A stretch of DNA of 64,000 nucleotides from Rhodoplanes azumiensis (GCF_042682915.1 NZ_JBHUIW010000010.1:62001-126000); one strand, 5' to 3'. Shown: positions 8,133 through 19,206, numbered from the stretch's first letter. Notes: a model not told the origin generated them from the sequence alone. Numbers and translations are program-made.

Positions 8133-8696
8133 ATGCCCAGACTGTTCACGGCCCTGGAGATTCCCGCCGATGTCGGCGAGCGGCTCACGATGCTCCGCGG
8201 CGGGCTTCCCGGGGCGCGCTGGATCGACCCCGAAAACTATCACCTGACGCTGCGCTTCATCGGCGACATCGACGACGCGCTGGCGAACGACGTCGTCCAG
8301 GTGCTGGGCGGCGTGCGTCGCGCCGCCTTCGACCTCGCGCTCGACGGGCTCGACGCCTTCGGGGGCCGCAAGCCGCGCGCCGTCTTCGCGGCGGCGCCGG
8401 CCGTCCCGCCGCTGGTCGAGCTGCAGGCCGAGCACGAGCGGCTGATGCAGCGAATCGGGATTCCGGCCGAGGGGCGGAAATTCTCGCCGCACGTCACCCT
8501 GGCGCGGCTGCGCCAGACCACGCCGCGCCAGGTCGCCGACTATCTGGCGGCCCGGGCCGGCTTTCGCTCGGCCGCGTTCCGGGTCGAGCGGTTCGTCCTG
8601 ATGTCGTCGCGCGCCTCGACGGGCGGCGGACCCTATGTGGTCGAGGCCGCCTATCCGTTGCGGGCCGAGACGCTCGTCGGTCCGGCGGAGGAGTGA
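8133..8696 (+). CDS. thpR: RNA 2',3'-cyclic phosphodiesterase, ThpR/LigT
   Basis: 187 residues of the 2H phosphoesterase superfamily. The two catalytic signatures are HLTL (37-40) and HVTL (120-123). Members open 2',3'-cyclic phosphates at RNA ends and in vitro can ligate tRNA halves. It starts 30 bases after the tesA stop on the same strand, so the two may be co-transcribed. Its 3' end overlaps the convergent GNAT gene by 46 bases. The length is standard for the family. Confidence 0.93.
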   Translation: MPRLFTALEIPADVGERLTMLRGGLPGARWIDPENYHLTLRFIGDIDDALANDVVQVLGGVRRAAFDLALDGLDAFGGRKPRAVFAAAPAVPPLVELQAEHERLMQRIGIPAEGRKFSPHVTLARLRQTTPRQVADYLAARAGFRSAAFRVERFVLMSSRASTGGGPYVVEAAYPLRAETLVGPAEE

Positions 8697-9289
8697 AGAG
8701 CCGGCGTTGTCTCGCCGGCCGGCGGGCGCAGCAGGCGGACGTGGAAGTCGAAATAGGCGGCCGCCAAGCTGTGGCCGTCGGTGACGATCTCGCGCATGAC
8801 CGAGAGGGGGGTCGGCCGGGGGTTCTGCACCTTGCCGACCACGGTGCCGAAGTCGAACGAGAACTCGGCCTCGAACTTTCGCGCGAGCTGCTGCATCCGG
8901 TGGTTCTCGGACATGCAGGCGACATGCATCAGCTTGATGCCGCGGTTGCGGGCGACCAGCAGGCAGCGCTCCAGGAGCGCCGAGCCGACGCCGTGGCTCT
9001 GCCACGGCCGCTCGACGCTGAACGCCGCCTCGGCCTCGTGGTTGATGGCCGGCGGGATCAGCCGCAGATCGGCGGCGCCGCGCAGAACCCCGTCGACGAA
9101 GAAGCCGTGGATGATCGTGTCGGCCTCGATCCGCGCCGCGTAACCGCGGATCATCTCGTCCGACACGGCGCCGCCGAACCGGTTGCGGCGGCTCTCGGCA
9201 TCGAGCCGCAACAGATGGTCCCGATAGGCGCGCGCCTCGATCGGCCACAGCTTGCGGATCAATCCGCCTTCGATGAACACTTCCTGCAT
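8651..9289 (-). CDS. GNAT family N-acetyltransferase
   Basis: 212 residues starting at MQEVFIEGG, chosen because an AGGAG ribosome site precedes it; an in-frame Met at 9403 has no such site. The GNAT core is clear: ADLRLIPP (strand), then the acetyl-CoA loop QSHGVGSALLERCLLVARNRGIKLMHVACMSENHRMQQLARKFEAEF. The acceptor is unknown; the general layout resembles acetyltransferases found as domains of protein lysine acetyltransferases and stand-alone enzymes in alphaproteobacteria. Convergent with thpR, with which its 3' end overlaps by 46 bases. Confidence 0.85.
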   Translation of the reverse strand: MQEVFIEGGLIRKLWPIEARAYRDHLLRLDAESRRNRFGGAVSDEMIRGYAARIEADTIIHGFFVDGVLRGAADLRLIPPAINHEAEAAFSVERPWQSHGVGSALLERCLLVARNRGIKLMHVACMSENHRMQQLARKFEAEFSFDFGTVVGKVQNPRPTPLSVMREIVTDGHSLAAAYFDFHVRLLRPPAGETTPALHSSAGPTSVSARNG

Positions 9290-9651
9290 TCCGGGGGTCT
9301 CCTGCGCTTGCGCGTCTTCGATCCCCGGGCGCTTCCCCCGTGCACTTCCCGGACTGGTCCGGACCGGACGCTCCGTCCGGCAACTCTTGTTGCACTGCAA
9401 CATAAGTGCGGCGTCCCCCGACGCCAGAGGCGACTATGCAGCGCTGGTATTCGGGAAACTTGATCTGTCGCAGGGGTTGAGGGGATTCTCGCTCTGCGCG
9501 AATGCGTATAGACAAAAGTCGCATCTCGGGTTCCGTCGGACGCGCCGCCCCCGGGCTCCGGGCGGAGACGGAGTGAATCTCGAACATCGTGCTTGTGGAT
9601 CGGCCGCCGCGCCGGCTAAACCGAGACCGATCCCGCCACCCGGAACGCTGA
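9290..9651. other. intergenic region between the GNAT gene and zapE
   Basis: About 360 bases serving both divergent genes. It contains a 13-base inverted repeat GTTGCACTGCAAC (9389-9401) and a TATAGA at 9507-9512 that could be a -10 box for zapE, though no good -35 lies at the right distance. No gene was recognised. Confidence 0.4.
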
Positions 9652-10824
9652 TTGTCCATCACCGAGCGATACGCCGCCCTCGTCGCGGCCGGAGAAATCG
9701 AGCGCGACCGCGCCCAGGGTCGCGTCGTCGCGGCGCTCGGCGCCCTGCAGGAGCGGCTGGCCACCGAGCGGATCGCGAAGAAGTCGTCGGCGCTCGGCTG
9801 GCTGTTCGGCGGGCGCGAGGCGAAGCGGCCGCCCTTCGTGCGCGGCCTCTACCTCCACGGCGAGGTCGGCCGCGGCAAGACCATGCTGATGGACCTGTTC
9901 TACGCGACGAGCCCGGTCGAGAAACGCCGCCGCGCCCATTTCCACGAGTTCATGGCCGACGTGCACGAGCGCGTGCACGTCTACCGGCGCCGCCTCAAGG
10001 CCGGCGAGATCGCGGGCGGCGACCCGATCGCCCTGACGGCGGCCGATCTCGCCGCCGAGGCGTGGCTCCTGTGTTTCGACGAGTTCCACGTCACCGACAT
10101 CGCCGACGCCATGATCCTCGGCCGGCTGTTCACCCGCCTGTTCGAGCGCGGCGTCGTGGTGGTCGCGACCTCCAACGTGGTGCCGGACGAGCTCTACAAG
10201 GACGGGCTCAACCGCGCCCTGTTCGTCCCCTTCATCGGGCTCCTGAAGGAGCACATGGAGGTGGTGCGGCTCGACGCCCGCACCGACTATCGCCGCGAGA
10301 AGCTCGCCGGCGTGCCGGTGTGGCACACGCCGGCGGACGCCACGGCCGACGCCGCGCTCGACGATGCCTGGCATCGGCTGACCGGCGGTCACGAGACCAC
10401 CCATCACACCATGACCGTGAAGGGCCGCGTCGTGAAGGTGCCGCGCGCCGGGATGGGCGCCGCCCGGTTCAGCTTCCACGATCTGTGCGAGCAGCCGCTC
10501 GGCGCCTCCGACTACCTGCGCATCGCCCACGAGTTTCACACGCTCGTCATCGACCACGTGCCGGTGATGGACTTCGCCAAGCGCAACGAGGCCAAGCGCT
10601 TCATCGCCCTGATCGACACGCTCTACGACCACGGCGTCAAGCTGGTCGCGTCCGCCGACGCCGAGCCGGAGGGGCTCTATCACGCCACCGTCGGCTACGA
10701 GGCGAACGAGTTCAAGCGCACCGTGTCGCGCCTGATCGAGATGGGCTCGGAGAGCTATCTCGATCAGCCGCACGGCCAGCGCGGCGCCATGTCGGGCGAC
10801 ACCGCCGGCCTGGTCGAGACGTGA
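9652..10824 (+). CDS. zapE: cell division protein ZapE (AFG1-like ATPase)
   Basis: 390 residues beginning with TTG (SITERYAAL). Walker A is GEVGRGKT (70-77), Walker B is in WLLCFDEFHVTDIADAM (about 138-154), and sensor I follows as VVVATSNVVPDELYKDGLNR. These features and length define the AFG1/ZapE family, which in gamma-proteobacteria joins the Z ring late in division under stress. It precedes mdh by 232 bases; zapE directly before mdh-suc genes is a recurrent order in Hyphomicrobiales. The start codon is a rare TTG with a weak GGAA upstream, hinting at modest expression. Confidence 0.93.
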   Translation: MSITERYAALVAAGEIERDRAQGRVVAALGALQERLATERIAKKSSALGWLFGGREAKRPPFVRGLYLHGEVGRGKTMLMDLFYATSPVEKRRRAHFHEFMADVHERVHVYRRRLKAGEIAGGDPIALTAADLAAEAWLLCFDEFHVTDIADAMILGRLFTRLFERGVVVVATSNVVPDELYKDGLNRALFVPFIGLLKEHMEVVRLDARTDYRREKLAGVPVWHTPADATADAALDDAWHRLTGGHETTHHTMTVKGRVVKVPRAGMGAARFSFHDLCEQPLGASDYLRIAHEFHTLVIDHVPVMDFAKRNEAKRFIALIDTLYDHGVKLVASADAEPEGLYHATVGYEANEFKRTVSRLIEMGSESYLDQPHGQRGAMSGDTAGLVET

Positions 10825-11056
10825 CCGGCCGAGGCGCCATGACACGTCGCTCCGCCGCGGCGGAGAGGCTCGAGCCGCCGGGCGGATGCGCCCGGGAGGA
10901 ACTGTCGACCACGCTTTTCGCGCGCCGCTGGCCGCGCGGATTAGGCCCGGGGTGCGAATACGGTCGCGACGGCGGGGCGCGACTTGAACGCACAGCGGGA
11001 ACGCGATAACACCCGAAACCCCCACCGGACAGCAAAAGTTCGAGGACTTCCCCACA

Positions 11057-12022
<966 letters not shown>

Positions 12023-12073
12023 CGCGGCCCGGACCCGACGGTCTGCTACGGCGTGCGGTCGATCCATCCGGCG

Positions 12074-12176
12074 GTCATTCCGCGGCGGCGCGTCGCGCCG
12101 AACCCGGAATCCAGCCGAGAGTTCGGAGCTTGCCGCTGGATTCCGGGTTCGCGGCGTTGCCGCGCCCCGGAATGAC
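12074..12176. repeat. dispersed palindromic repeat, copy A
   Basis: Begins GTCATTCC and ends with its inverse; the inner arms are AACCCGGAATCCAGC and GCTGGATTCCGGGTT around a variable centre. About 103 bases between mdh and sucC. Four further copies occur in the window (24564, 26307, 49469, 56367). Confidence 0.85.
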
Positions 12177-12308
12177 GGCAAACCGGTCGACCGGGATCGA
12201 TACGACAGCGACCTCGGGGCGCGCGCGGCTTCGGCCCGGCGCCCCGAACCGAGACACTGAAGCGTGGCAACGCCGTCCGGCGCCGCCGGACGCGAGCGGG
12301 GGTGTGGC

Positions 12309-13471
<1,163 letters not shown>

Positions 13472-13475
<4 letters not shown>

Positions 13476-13771
13476 CGGTGGCGACGGCGGTGATCGCCCT
13501 GCTCGCGATGCACGTGATCCTGCCGTTGCTGTTTCCCTGGCTGTTGCGGAACCTGCTCACTCTGGCGATCGTCGGGCTGCTCTGGCTCGGTTTCGTTGGG
13601 TGGCAGTCCGTGACGGCCAGCAGGGACACCGGCTCCTCCCCATTCAGCGGCTTGGGTGAGCCGTTTGCTGTCGTCCAGTTGATCGCATGGGCGATCGGAT
13701 TCGGCAGTCGTGGGGTGTGGCTGGTCTGGAATAACCGGTCACGCCCTCCGTCCAAGGCGACCACTGGCTGA
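13472..13771 (+). CDS. small membrane protein of unknown function
   Basis: 99 residues from a GTG that overlaps the sucC stop in a GTGA junction, an arrangement that usually means translational coupling. It is very hydrophobic: VATAVIALLAMHVILPLLFPWLL, then LLTLAIVGLLWLGFVGW, then FAVVQLIAWAIGFGSRGVWLVW, so two or three membrane segments with a basic C-terminus (NNRSRPPSKATTG). No family was recognised. Its third codon positions are less GC-rich than those of sucC and it borders the toxin-antitoxin pair, so it may have arrived with that insertion. It may also be fortuitous. Confidence 0.5.
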
Positions 13772-13807
13772 GTAAGGGCCTAACCAAAACTTGCGGGCGC
13801 GCACAGT

Positions 13808-13824
13808 CACACATAATATGTGTG
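13808..13824. promoter_or_regulatory. 17-bp palindromic operator before the antitoxin gene
   Basis: CACACATA-A-TATGTGTG is a perfect inverted repeat with 8-base arms around a single A. It ends 15 bases before the antitoxin start and just upstream of the AGGAGGTG ribosome site. RHH antitoxins of VapBC-type modules autoregulate through such sites. The AT-rich centre could also supply the -10 region. Confidence 0.6.
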
Positions 13825-13839
13825 GGCAGGAGGTGAACC

Positions 13840-14124
13840 GTGAAGAACATCACCCTGGCGGTCGACGAAACCGTGCTGGCGCGGGTCCGTGTTTACGCGG
13901 CCAAGCGCAACACCACCGTCAACCGGTTGGTGCGCGATCATCTGGAAGAGCTCGCACGGGACGAGGCGAAGCCCGATGCCGCGCGCGAGCGCCTGCTCGA
14001 ACTGATCGACAACTCGCCCGGGCGGCTCGGGCCGAATTGGACATGGAACCGGGAGGATGTCTACGAAGATCGCGTGCTTCCTCGACACGAACATCCTCCT
14101 GTACGCGGCGCTGGGAAAAAGTGA
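13840..14124 (+). CDS. ribbon-helix-helix antitoxin, VapB-like
   Basis: 94 residues from GTG 13840, preceded by a strong AGGAGGTG site. The N-terminal MKNITLAVDETVLARVRVYAAKRNTTVNRLVRDHLEELARDE matches a ribbon-helix-helix DNA-binding domain: a short beta strand followed by two helices. The rest is charged and likely flexible, as in antitoxin tails that wrap the toxin. It overlaps the PIN toxin gene by 68 bases, and the final 22 residues are encoded in that overlap. Expected role: dimeric repressor of its own operon at the palindrome 13808-13824 and inhibitor of the toxin. The pairing with a PIN gene makes the call good; the exact antitoxin subfamily is uncertain. Confidence 0.8.
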   Translation: MKNITLAVDETVLARVRVYAAKRNTTVNRLVRDHLEELARDEAKPDAARERLLELIDNSPGRLGPNWTWNREDVYEDRVLPRHEHPPVRGAGKK

Positions 14125-14482
14125 TGCGCCGGAGAAGTTCCGCATCAGCCGTGCGCTGCTGGCGAGCTGGAACTTCGGGCTGTCGACCCAGGTGCTCGGA
14201 GAGTTTTTCGTGAATGCCGTGCTGAAATCCAAGCGCCCTCTAAGCTGCACCGAGGCCGCCGCCATGGTCGCCGTGTTCATGGAGCGGCCGTGCGTCGTGA
14301 TCGACCAGGCCATCGTCCGGGCCGCGATGGCGCATGCCCAACGTTATCAGATCAAGTACTGGGACGCCGCCATCATCGCCGCGGCCGAGCGGCTGGAGGC
14401 GCCCGTGCTCTACACCGAAGACCTCAATAACGGTCAGACCTACGGGTCCGTCCGCGTCGAAAACCCGTTCAGCCAATCCTGA
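14057..14482 (+). CDS. PIN-domain ribonuclease toxin, VapC-like
   Basis: 141 residues with the four acidic residues of PIN nucleases: D10 in FLDTNILLY, E49 in VLGEFF, D103 in YWDAAIIAAA and D122 in YTEDLNNGQ. Such toxins cut tRNA or rRNA in a Mg2+-dependent way when their antitoxin is degraded. It begins inside the antitoxin gene (68-base overlap), which ties synthesis of the two together. It ends 17 bases before sucD, so sucD is probably read through from this module. All catalytic residues are present, so an active toxin is expected. A PIN toxin inside the suc operon is unusual. Confidence 0.88.
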   Translation: MSTKIACFLDTNILLYAALGKSDAPEKFRISRALLASWNFGLSTQVLGEFFVNAVLKSKRPLSCTEAAAMVAVFMERPCVVIDQAIVRAAMAHAQRYQIKYWDAAIIAAAERLEAPVLYTEDLNNGQTYGSVRVENPFSQS

Positions 14483-14499
14483 CCGTCGAAGGTAAAACC

Positions 14500-15387
14500 A
14501 TGTCCATCCTGATCGACCGTGACACCAAGGTCATCTGCCAGGGCTTCACCGGCAAGAACGGCACCTTCCACTCCGAGCAGGCGATCGCCTACGGAACCAG
14601 GATGGTCGGCGGCACCTCGCCCGGGAAGGGCGGCTCGACCCACCTCGGCCTTCCGGTGTTCGACACCGTCGCCGAGGCGCGCGAGAAGACCGGGGCCGAC
14701 GCCACGGTCATCTACGTGCCGCCGCCCGGCGCGGCCGACGCGATCTGCGAGGCCATCCAGGCCGAGATCCCGCTGATCGTCTGCATCACCGAGGGCATCC
14801 CGGTGCTCGACATGGTGAAGGTCAAGCGGGCGCTCGACGGCTCCAAGTCGCGCCTGATCGGCCCCAACTGCCCCGGCGTGCTGACGGCGGGCGAGTGCAA
14901 GATCGGCATCATGCCGGGCAACATCTTCAAGCCCGGCTCGGTCGGTGTGCTGTCGCGCTCCGGCACCCTCACCTACGAGGCGGTGTTCCAGACCACGCAG
15001 GTCGGGCTCGGCCAGACCACCGCGGTCGGCATCGGCGGCGATCCGGTGAAGGGCACCGAGTTCATCGACATGCTGGAGAAGTTCCTGGCCGACCCGAAGA
15101 CCGAGTCGATCATCATGATCGGCGAGATCGGCGGCTCGGCCGAGGAGGACGCGGCGCAGTTCATCATCGACGAGGCGAAGCGCGGCCGCAAGAAGCCGAT
15201 GGTCGGCTTCATCGCCGGCGTGACGGCGCCGCCCGGGCGCCGCATGGGCCATGCCGGCGCCATCATCGCGGGCGGCAAGGGCGACGCCAAGAGCAAGATC
15301 GCCGCCATGGAGGCGGCGGGCATCACGGTGTCGCCGTCGCCGGCGCGGCTCGGCACCACGCTCGCCGAGATTCTGAAGAAGTCGTAG
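14500..15387 (+). CDS. sucD: succinyl-CoA synthetase (ADP-forming) alpha subunit
   Basis: 295 residues. It starts MSILIDRDTKVICQGFTGKNGTFHSEQAIAYGTRMVGG (CoA-binding Rossmann fold), has the GPNCPGVLTAGECKIGIMPG loop, and carries the phosphohistidine in GRRMGHAGAIIAGG near residue 250. It partners SucC. An AAGGT ribosome site precedes the ATG. Separated from sucC by a small membrane protein gene and a toxin-antitoxin pair rather than directly adjacent. A strong terminator follows at 15406-15443, which splits the classical sucCDAB unit before sucA. Confidence 0.97.
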   Translation: MSILIDRDTKVICQGFTGKNGTFHSEQAIAYGTRMVGGTSPGKGGSTHLGLPVFDTVAEAREKTGADATVIYVPPPGAADAICEAIQAEIPLIVCITEGIPVLDMVKVKRALDGSKSRLIGPNCPGVLTAGECKIGIMPGNIFKPGSVGVLSRSGTLTYEAVFQTTQVGLGQTTAVGIGGDPVKGTEFIDMLEKFLADPKTESIIMIGEIGGSAEEDAAQFIIDEAKRGRKKPMVGFIAGVTAPPGRRMGHAGAIIAGGKGDAKSKIAAMEAAGITVSPSPARLGTTLAEILKKS

Positions 15388-15405
15388 GCTCGTGGTCCGA
15401 TGCCC

Positions 15406-15443
15406 GCGGCGCCGGTCCCCTGGGCCGGCGCCGCTTGCATTTT
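15406..15443 (+). terminator. rho-independent terminator after sucD
   Basis: A perfect 10-bp stem (GCGGCGCCGG / CCGGCGCCGC) with a 9-base loop is followed by TTGCATTTT. It sits 18 bases past the sucD stop. Confidence 0.7.
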
Positions 15444-15455
15444 GCGAGGTCGGTC

Positions 15456-15848
15456 ATGGGATTGGGGAGCACGACGGTTCGCCTCGAGAACGCCCGGCGA
15501 CCGGACCTCGCAGCCGTCGAGGCGCCGGCGCTGGCCGACACCGGCGCGCTCCATCTCTGCATTCCCGAGCATGTGGCGCTCCAGCTCGCGCTGGACGAGA
15601 TCGACCGCCGCGAGGTGACGCTCGCCGACGGCTCGCGCCGGCGGGTGCCTTCTGTCGGGCCGATCCTCGTCTCGGTCGCCAACCGCCGCGGCGTCGCCGG
15701 AGCCATGGTGCTGGGCACCGAGGTGCTGCTCGGCGCCATCCCGATGGAGGACATGGACCTCGTCGTCGTCCCGGCGACCCGCGAGGTGATCCCCAACCCG
15801 GCCAATCCGAACCTCGCCGTCTCGATCGCCAAGGGCATCCGCGGCTGA
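15456..15848 (+). CDS. clan AA (retropepsin-like) aspartic protease
   Basis: 130 residues. The motif ALADTGALHLCIP carries the catalytic D28-T29-G30 of retroviral-type aspartic proteases, and the C-terminal LGTEVLLGAIPMEDMDLVV is the family's second conserved block (VLLGMLxLE-like). Such proteins act as dimers, each giving one Asp. Prokaryotic members are small, often sit beside toxin-antitoxin genes, and lack known substrates. An AGGT lies before ATG 15456. It is inserted between sucD and sucA, downstream of the sucD terminator. Family call good, function unknown. Confidence 0.78.
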   Translation: MGLGSTTVRLENARRPDLAAVEAPALADTGALHLCIPEHVALQLALDEIDRREVTLADGSRRRVPSVGPILVSVANRRGVAGAMVLGTEVLLGAIPMEDMDLVVVPATREVIPNPANPNLAVSIAKGIRG

Positions 15849-16251
15849 TCCCATCGTGGGCGAGCGGTCGCGGACATGCGCGCCGATGCCTGCCCGAGGA
15901 TGCACGTCCGAGCAGGATGAACGAGCCGCTTCGCCAGTGCGGTGAAACCGTTTTCATCACCCGGAGGGGGCCGGGCTGTTCGAGCCTCGGGGGATCATCG
16001 CGCCGCGCCCTGTCCCGGTGCCCCCGCCCGGCTCTCGCGATGCGCCATGGTTCGGTCCCCGGGGGGGATCCCGAACCGCCGTCCAGTTTTGTGAATCAAT
16101 ATTCGTTTCTATCCCGATTCTCCCGCATGAAATCGTTGTGGCGGCGCGGGAAGGCGCCTAAATAGGGGCGTCCGGCCGCGGCGGTTTTCCCGGGCCGGCC
16201 CGGCTCGCTCCCGCTCCCCCAGGGGCCTCGCCCCGCGATCAGGATCCGTTC
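15849..16251. other. intergenic region upstream of sucA
   Basis: About 400 bases. It includes a short hairpin TGAAA-CCGT-TTTCA (15943-15956) and an AT-rich patch at 16087-16115 (TTGTGA, then TATCCC 15 bases later) that is the most likely promoter of sucA. No gene recognised. Confidence 0.4.
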
Positions 16252-19206
16252 ATGTCCCGCCAAGACGCGAACGCTCAATTCGCCCTCACTTCGTTCCTCT
16301 ACGGCGGCAACGCCGCCTATATCGAAGACCTTTACGCGCGCTACGAAGCCGACCCGAAGGCGGTCGACACCGAGTGGCGGGTGTTCTTCTCCGGCCTCAA
16401 GGACACGGCGTCCGACGTGGCGCGCTCGGCGCGCGGCGCCTCCTGGAAGGAGCCGCACTGGCCGGTGGTCGAGGAAGGCCCGATCCGCATCGTCGAGCCC
16501 GAGGCCCAGGAGGCGGCGATCCGCCTCACCGATCGCATCGCCCAGAAGGCGCAGCACTACGGCGTCGAGCTCACGAGCGCCGACGTCCAGCAGGCGACGC
16601 GCGACAGCCTGCACGCCCTGATGCTGATCCGTGCCTACCGCATGCGCGGCCATCTGCACGCCGATCTCGATCCGCTCGGCCTCGAGGCGATCAAGGACCA
16701 CGAGGAGCTCGACCCGCGCTCCTACGGCTTCACCGAGGCCGACTTCGACCGCCGCATCTATCTCGACTTCGTGCTCGGCATGGAGTTCGGCACGCTGCGC
16801 CAGATCATCGCGATCCTGAAGCGCACCTACTGCCAGACGCTCGGCGTCGAGTTCATGCACATCACCGACCCGGCCCAGAAGGCCTGGCTGCAGGAGCGCA
16901 TCGAGGGCCCCGACAAGGAGATCCACTTCACCCGCGAGGGCAAGCGCGCCATCCTCAACAAGCTGGTCGAGGCCGAGGGCTTCGAGAAGTTCTGCGACGT
17001 CAAGTTCACCGGCACCAAGCGGTTCGGGCTCGACGGCGGCGAATCGATGATTCCGGCGCTCGAGCAGATCATCAAGCGCGGCGGCGCGCTCGGTGTGCGC
17101 GAGATCGCCATGGGCATGGCGCATCGCGGCCGCCTCAACGTGCTGGCCCAGGTGATGGCGAAGCCGCATCGTGCCATCTTCCACGAGTTCAAGGGCGGCT
17201 CGTTCACGCCCGACGAGGTCGAGGGCTCCGGCGACGTCAAGTATCACCTCGGCGCCTCGTCGGATCGCGAGTTCGACGGCAACAGCGTGCATCTGTCACT
17301 GACCGCCAACCCGTCGCATCTCGAGATCGTCAACCCGGTGGTGCTCGGCAAGACCCGCGCCAAGCAGGACCAGCACGGCTGCACCACCGAGGACCGCACC
17401 GTCGTGCTGCCGCTCCTCATCTCCGGCGACGCCTCGTTCGCCGGCCAGGGCGTGGTGGCCGAGTGCTTCGGCCTGTCGGGCCTGCGCGGCCACCGCACCG
17501 GCGGCTCCATCCACTTCATCGTCAACAATCAGATCGGCTTCACGACCTATCCGCGCTACTCGCGCTCGTCGCCCTATCCGTCCGACACGGCCAAGATGAT
17601 CGAGGCGCCGATCTTCCACGCCAACGGCGACGATCCGGAGGCCGTGGTGTTCGCCGCCAAGGTGGCGACCGAGTTCCGCCAGAAGTTCCAGAAGCCGGTC
17701 GTCATCGACATGTTCTGCTACCGGCGGTTCGGGCACAACGAGGGCGACGAACCGTCGTTCACCCAGCCGCTGATGTACAAAAAGATCCGCTCGCATCCGT
17801 CGACGCTGGAGATCTACGCGAAGAAGCTGTTCGCCGAGGGCATCGTCACCGACGGCGAGGTCGAGAAGATGAAGGCCGACTGGCGGGCGCGGCTCGACGC
17901 CGAGTTCGACGCCAGCCACGGCTACAAGTCGAACAAGGCGGACTGGCTGGACGGCCGCTGGGCCGGCATGAAGGTCGCCGCCCCGAGCGACGACCCGCGG
18001 CGCGGCAACACCGGCGTCGCGGAAGAGACGCTGAAGGAGATCGGCGAGAAGATCACCTCGGTGCCGACCGGCTTCAACGTCCATCGCACGATCCAGCGCT
18101 TCCTCGACGCCCGCCGCAAGGCGATCGACACCGGAGAGGGAATCGACTGGGCGACCGGCGAGGCGCTCGCCTTCTGCACGCTGCTGGCCGACGGCCATCC
18201 GGTCCGTCTGTCGGGCCAGGACTCCGAGCGCGGCACCTTCTCGCAGCGTCACGCCGTGCTGATCGACCAGGAGACCGAGAACCGCCACACGCCCTTCAAC
18301 TACGTGAAGCCCGGTCAGGCACGCTTCGAGGTGATCAACTCGATGCTGTCCGAGGAGGCGGTGCTCGGCTTCGAGTACGGCTACTCGCTCGCCGAGCCGA
18401 ACGCGCTCGTGCTGTGGGAGGCGCAGTTCGGCGATTTCGCCAACGGCGCCCAGGTGGTGTTCGACCAGTTCCTGTCGTCGGGCGAGCGCAAGTGGCTGCG
18501 CATGTCGGGCCTCGTCTGCCTCTTGCCGCACGGCTACGAGGGGCAGGGGCCGGAGCACTCTTCGGCCAGGCTCGAGCGCTATCTGCAGATGTGCGCCGAG
18601 GACAACATGCAGGTCGCCTACTGCACGACGCCGGCGAACTACTTCCACATCCTGCGCCGGCAGCTCAAGCGCGACTTCCGCAAGCCCCTGATCCTGATGA
18701 CGCCGAAGAGCCTGTTGCGCCACAAGCGCGCGGTCTCGCGGCTCGACGAGATGACGGCCGGCACGTCGTTCCACCGCCTGCTGCCGGACGATGCGGAGAG
18801 CCGCCAGGGCGAGCACATCCGGCTCGCCGCCGACCGCAAGATCCGCCGCATCGTGCTGTGCACCGGCAAGGTCTATTACGACCTCTACGAGGAGCGCGAG
18901 AAGCGCGGCATCGACGACATCTATCTGCTGCGCGTCGAGCAGCTCTATCCGTTCCCCACCAAGGCGCTCCTCGCCCGCCTGCAGCGGTTCAAGAACGCCG
19001 AGGTGGTGTGGTGCCAGGAGGAGCCGCGCAACATGGGCGCCTGGACCTTCGTCGAGCCGTATCTGGAATGGGTGATGAACCAGGTCGCCGGCGAGTACCG
19101 CCGGCCCCGCTATGTCGGGCGCCCGCCCTCCGCCGCGACCGCGACGGGCTTGTTGTCCAAGCACCTCGCCCAGCTCAAGGCGTTCCTCGACGACGCGCTG
19201 GGCTGA
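16252..19206 (+). CDS. sucA: 2-oxoglutarate dehydrogenase E1 component
   Basis: 984 residues, the usual size. The N-terminal FLYGGNAAYIEDLYARYEADP block binds the E2 core. Cofactor and substrate motifs are in order: MAHRGRLNVLAQVM, GDASFAGQGVVAECF, then NNQIGFTTYPRYSRSSPYPSD, and RFGHNEGDEPSFTQPLMY. The C-terminal transketolase-like half contains EFGYSLAEPNALVLWEAQFGDFANGAQ-like and LPHGYEGQGPEHSSARLERYLQ blocks. It decarboxylates 2-oxoglutarate with thiamine diphosphate and passes the succinyl group to SucB. First gene of a sucA-sucB unit with its own upstream region of about 400 bases. Confidence 0.97.
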   Translation: MSRQDANAQFALTSFLYGGNAAYIEDLYARYEADPKAVDTEWRVFFSGLKDTASDVARSARGASWKEPHWPVVEEGPIRIVEPEAQEAAIRLTDRIAQKAQHYGVELTSADVQQATRDSLHALMLIRAYRMRGHLHADLDPLGLEAIKDHEELDPRSYGFTEADFDRRIYLDFVLGMEFGTLRQIIAILKRTYCQTLGVEFMHITDPAQKAWLQERIEGPDKEIHFTREGKRAILNKLVEAEGFEKFCDVKFTGTKRFGLDGGESMIPALEQIIKRGGALGVREIAMGMAHRGRLNVLAQVMAKPHRAIFHEFKGGSFTPDEVEGSGDVKYHLGASSDREFDGNSVHLSLTANPSHLEIVNPVVLGKTRAKQDQHGCTTEDRTVVLPLLISGDASFAGQGVVAECFGLSGLRGHRTGGSIHFIVNNQIGFTTYPRYSRSSPYPSDTAKMIEAPIFHANGDDPEAVVFAAKVATEFRQKFQKPVVIDMFCYRRFGHNEGDEPSFTQPLMYKKIRSHPSTLEIYAKKLFAEGIVTDGEVEKMKADWRARLDAEFDASHGYKSNKADWLDGRWAGMKVAAPSDDPRRGNTGVAEETLKEIGEKITSVPTGFNVHRTIQRFLDARRKAIDTGEGIDWATGEALAFCTLLADGHPVRLSGQDSERGTFSQRHAVLIDQETENRHTPFNYVKPGQARFEVINSMLSEEAVLGFEYGYSLAEPNALVLWEAQFGDFANGAQVVFDQFLSSGERKWLRMSGLVCLLPHGYEGQGPEHSSARLERYLQMCAEDNMQVAYCTTPANYFHILRRQLKRDFRKPLILMTPKSLLRHKRAVSRLDEMTAGTSFHRLLPDDAESRQGEHIRLAADRKIRRIVLCTGKVYYDLYEEREKRGIDDIYLLRVEQLYPFPTKALLARLQRFKNAEVVWCQEEPRNMGAWTFVEPYLEWVMNQVAGEYRRPRYVGRPPSAATATGLLSKHLAQLKAFLDDALG

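Noticed and set aside
12074..12176. CRISPR array or simple terminator
   Set aside because: The element is a single dyad-symmetric unit without spacers, and it recurs at several unrelated gene ends.
13500..16200. Integrated element (phage or transposon) in the suc cluster
   Set aside because: No integrase, transposase, tRNA target or terminal repeats were seen; single gene insertions are enough.
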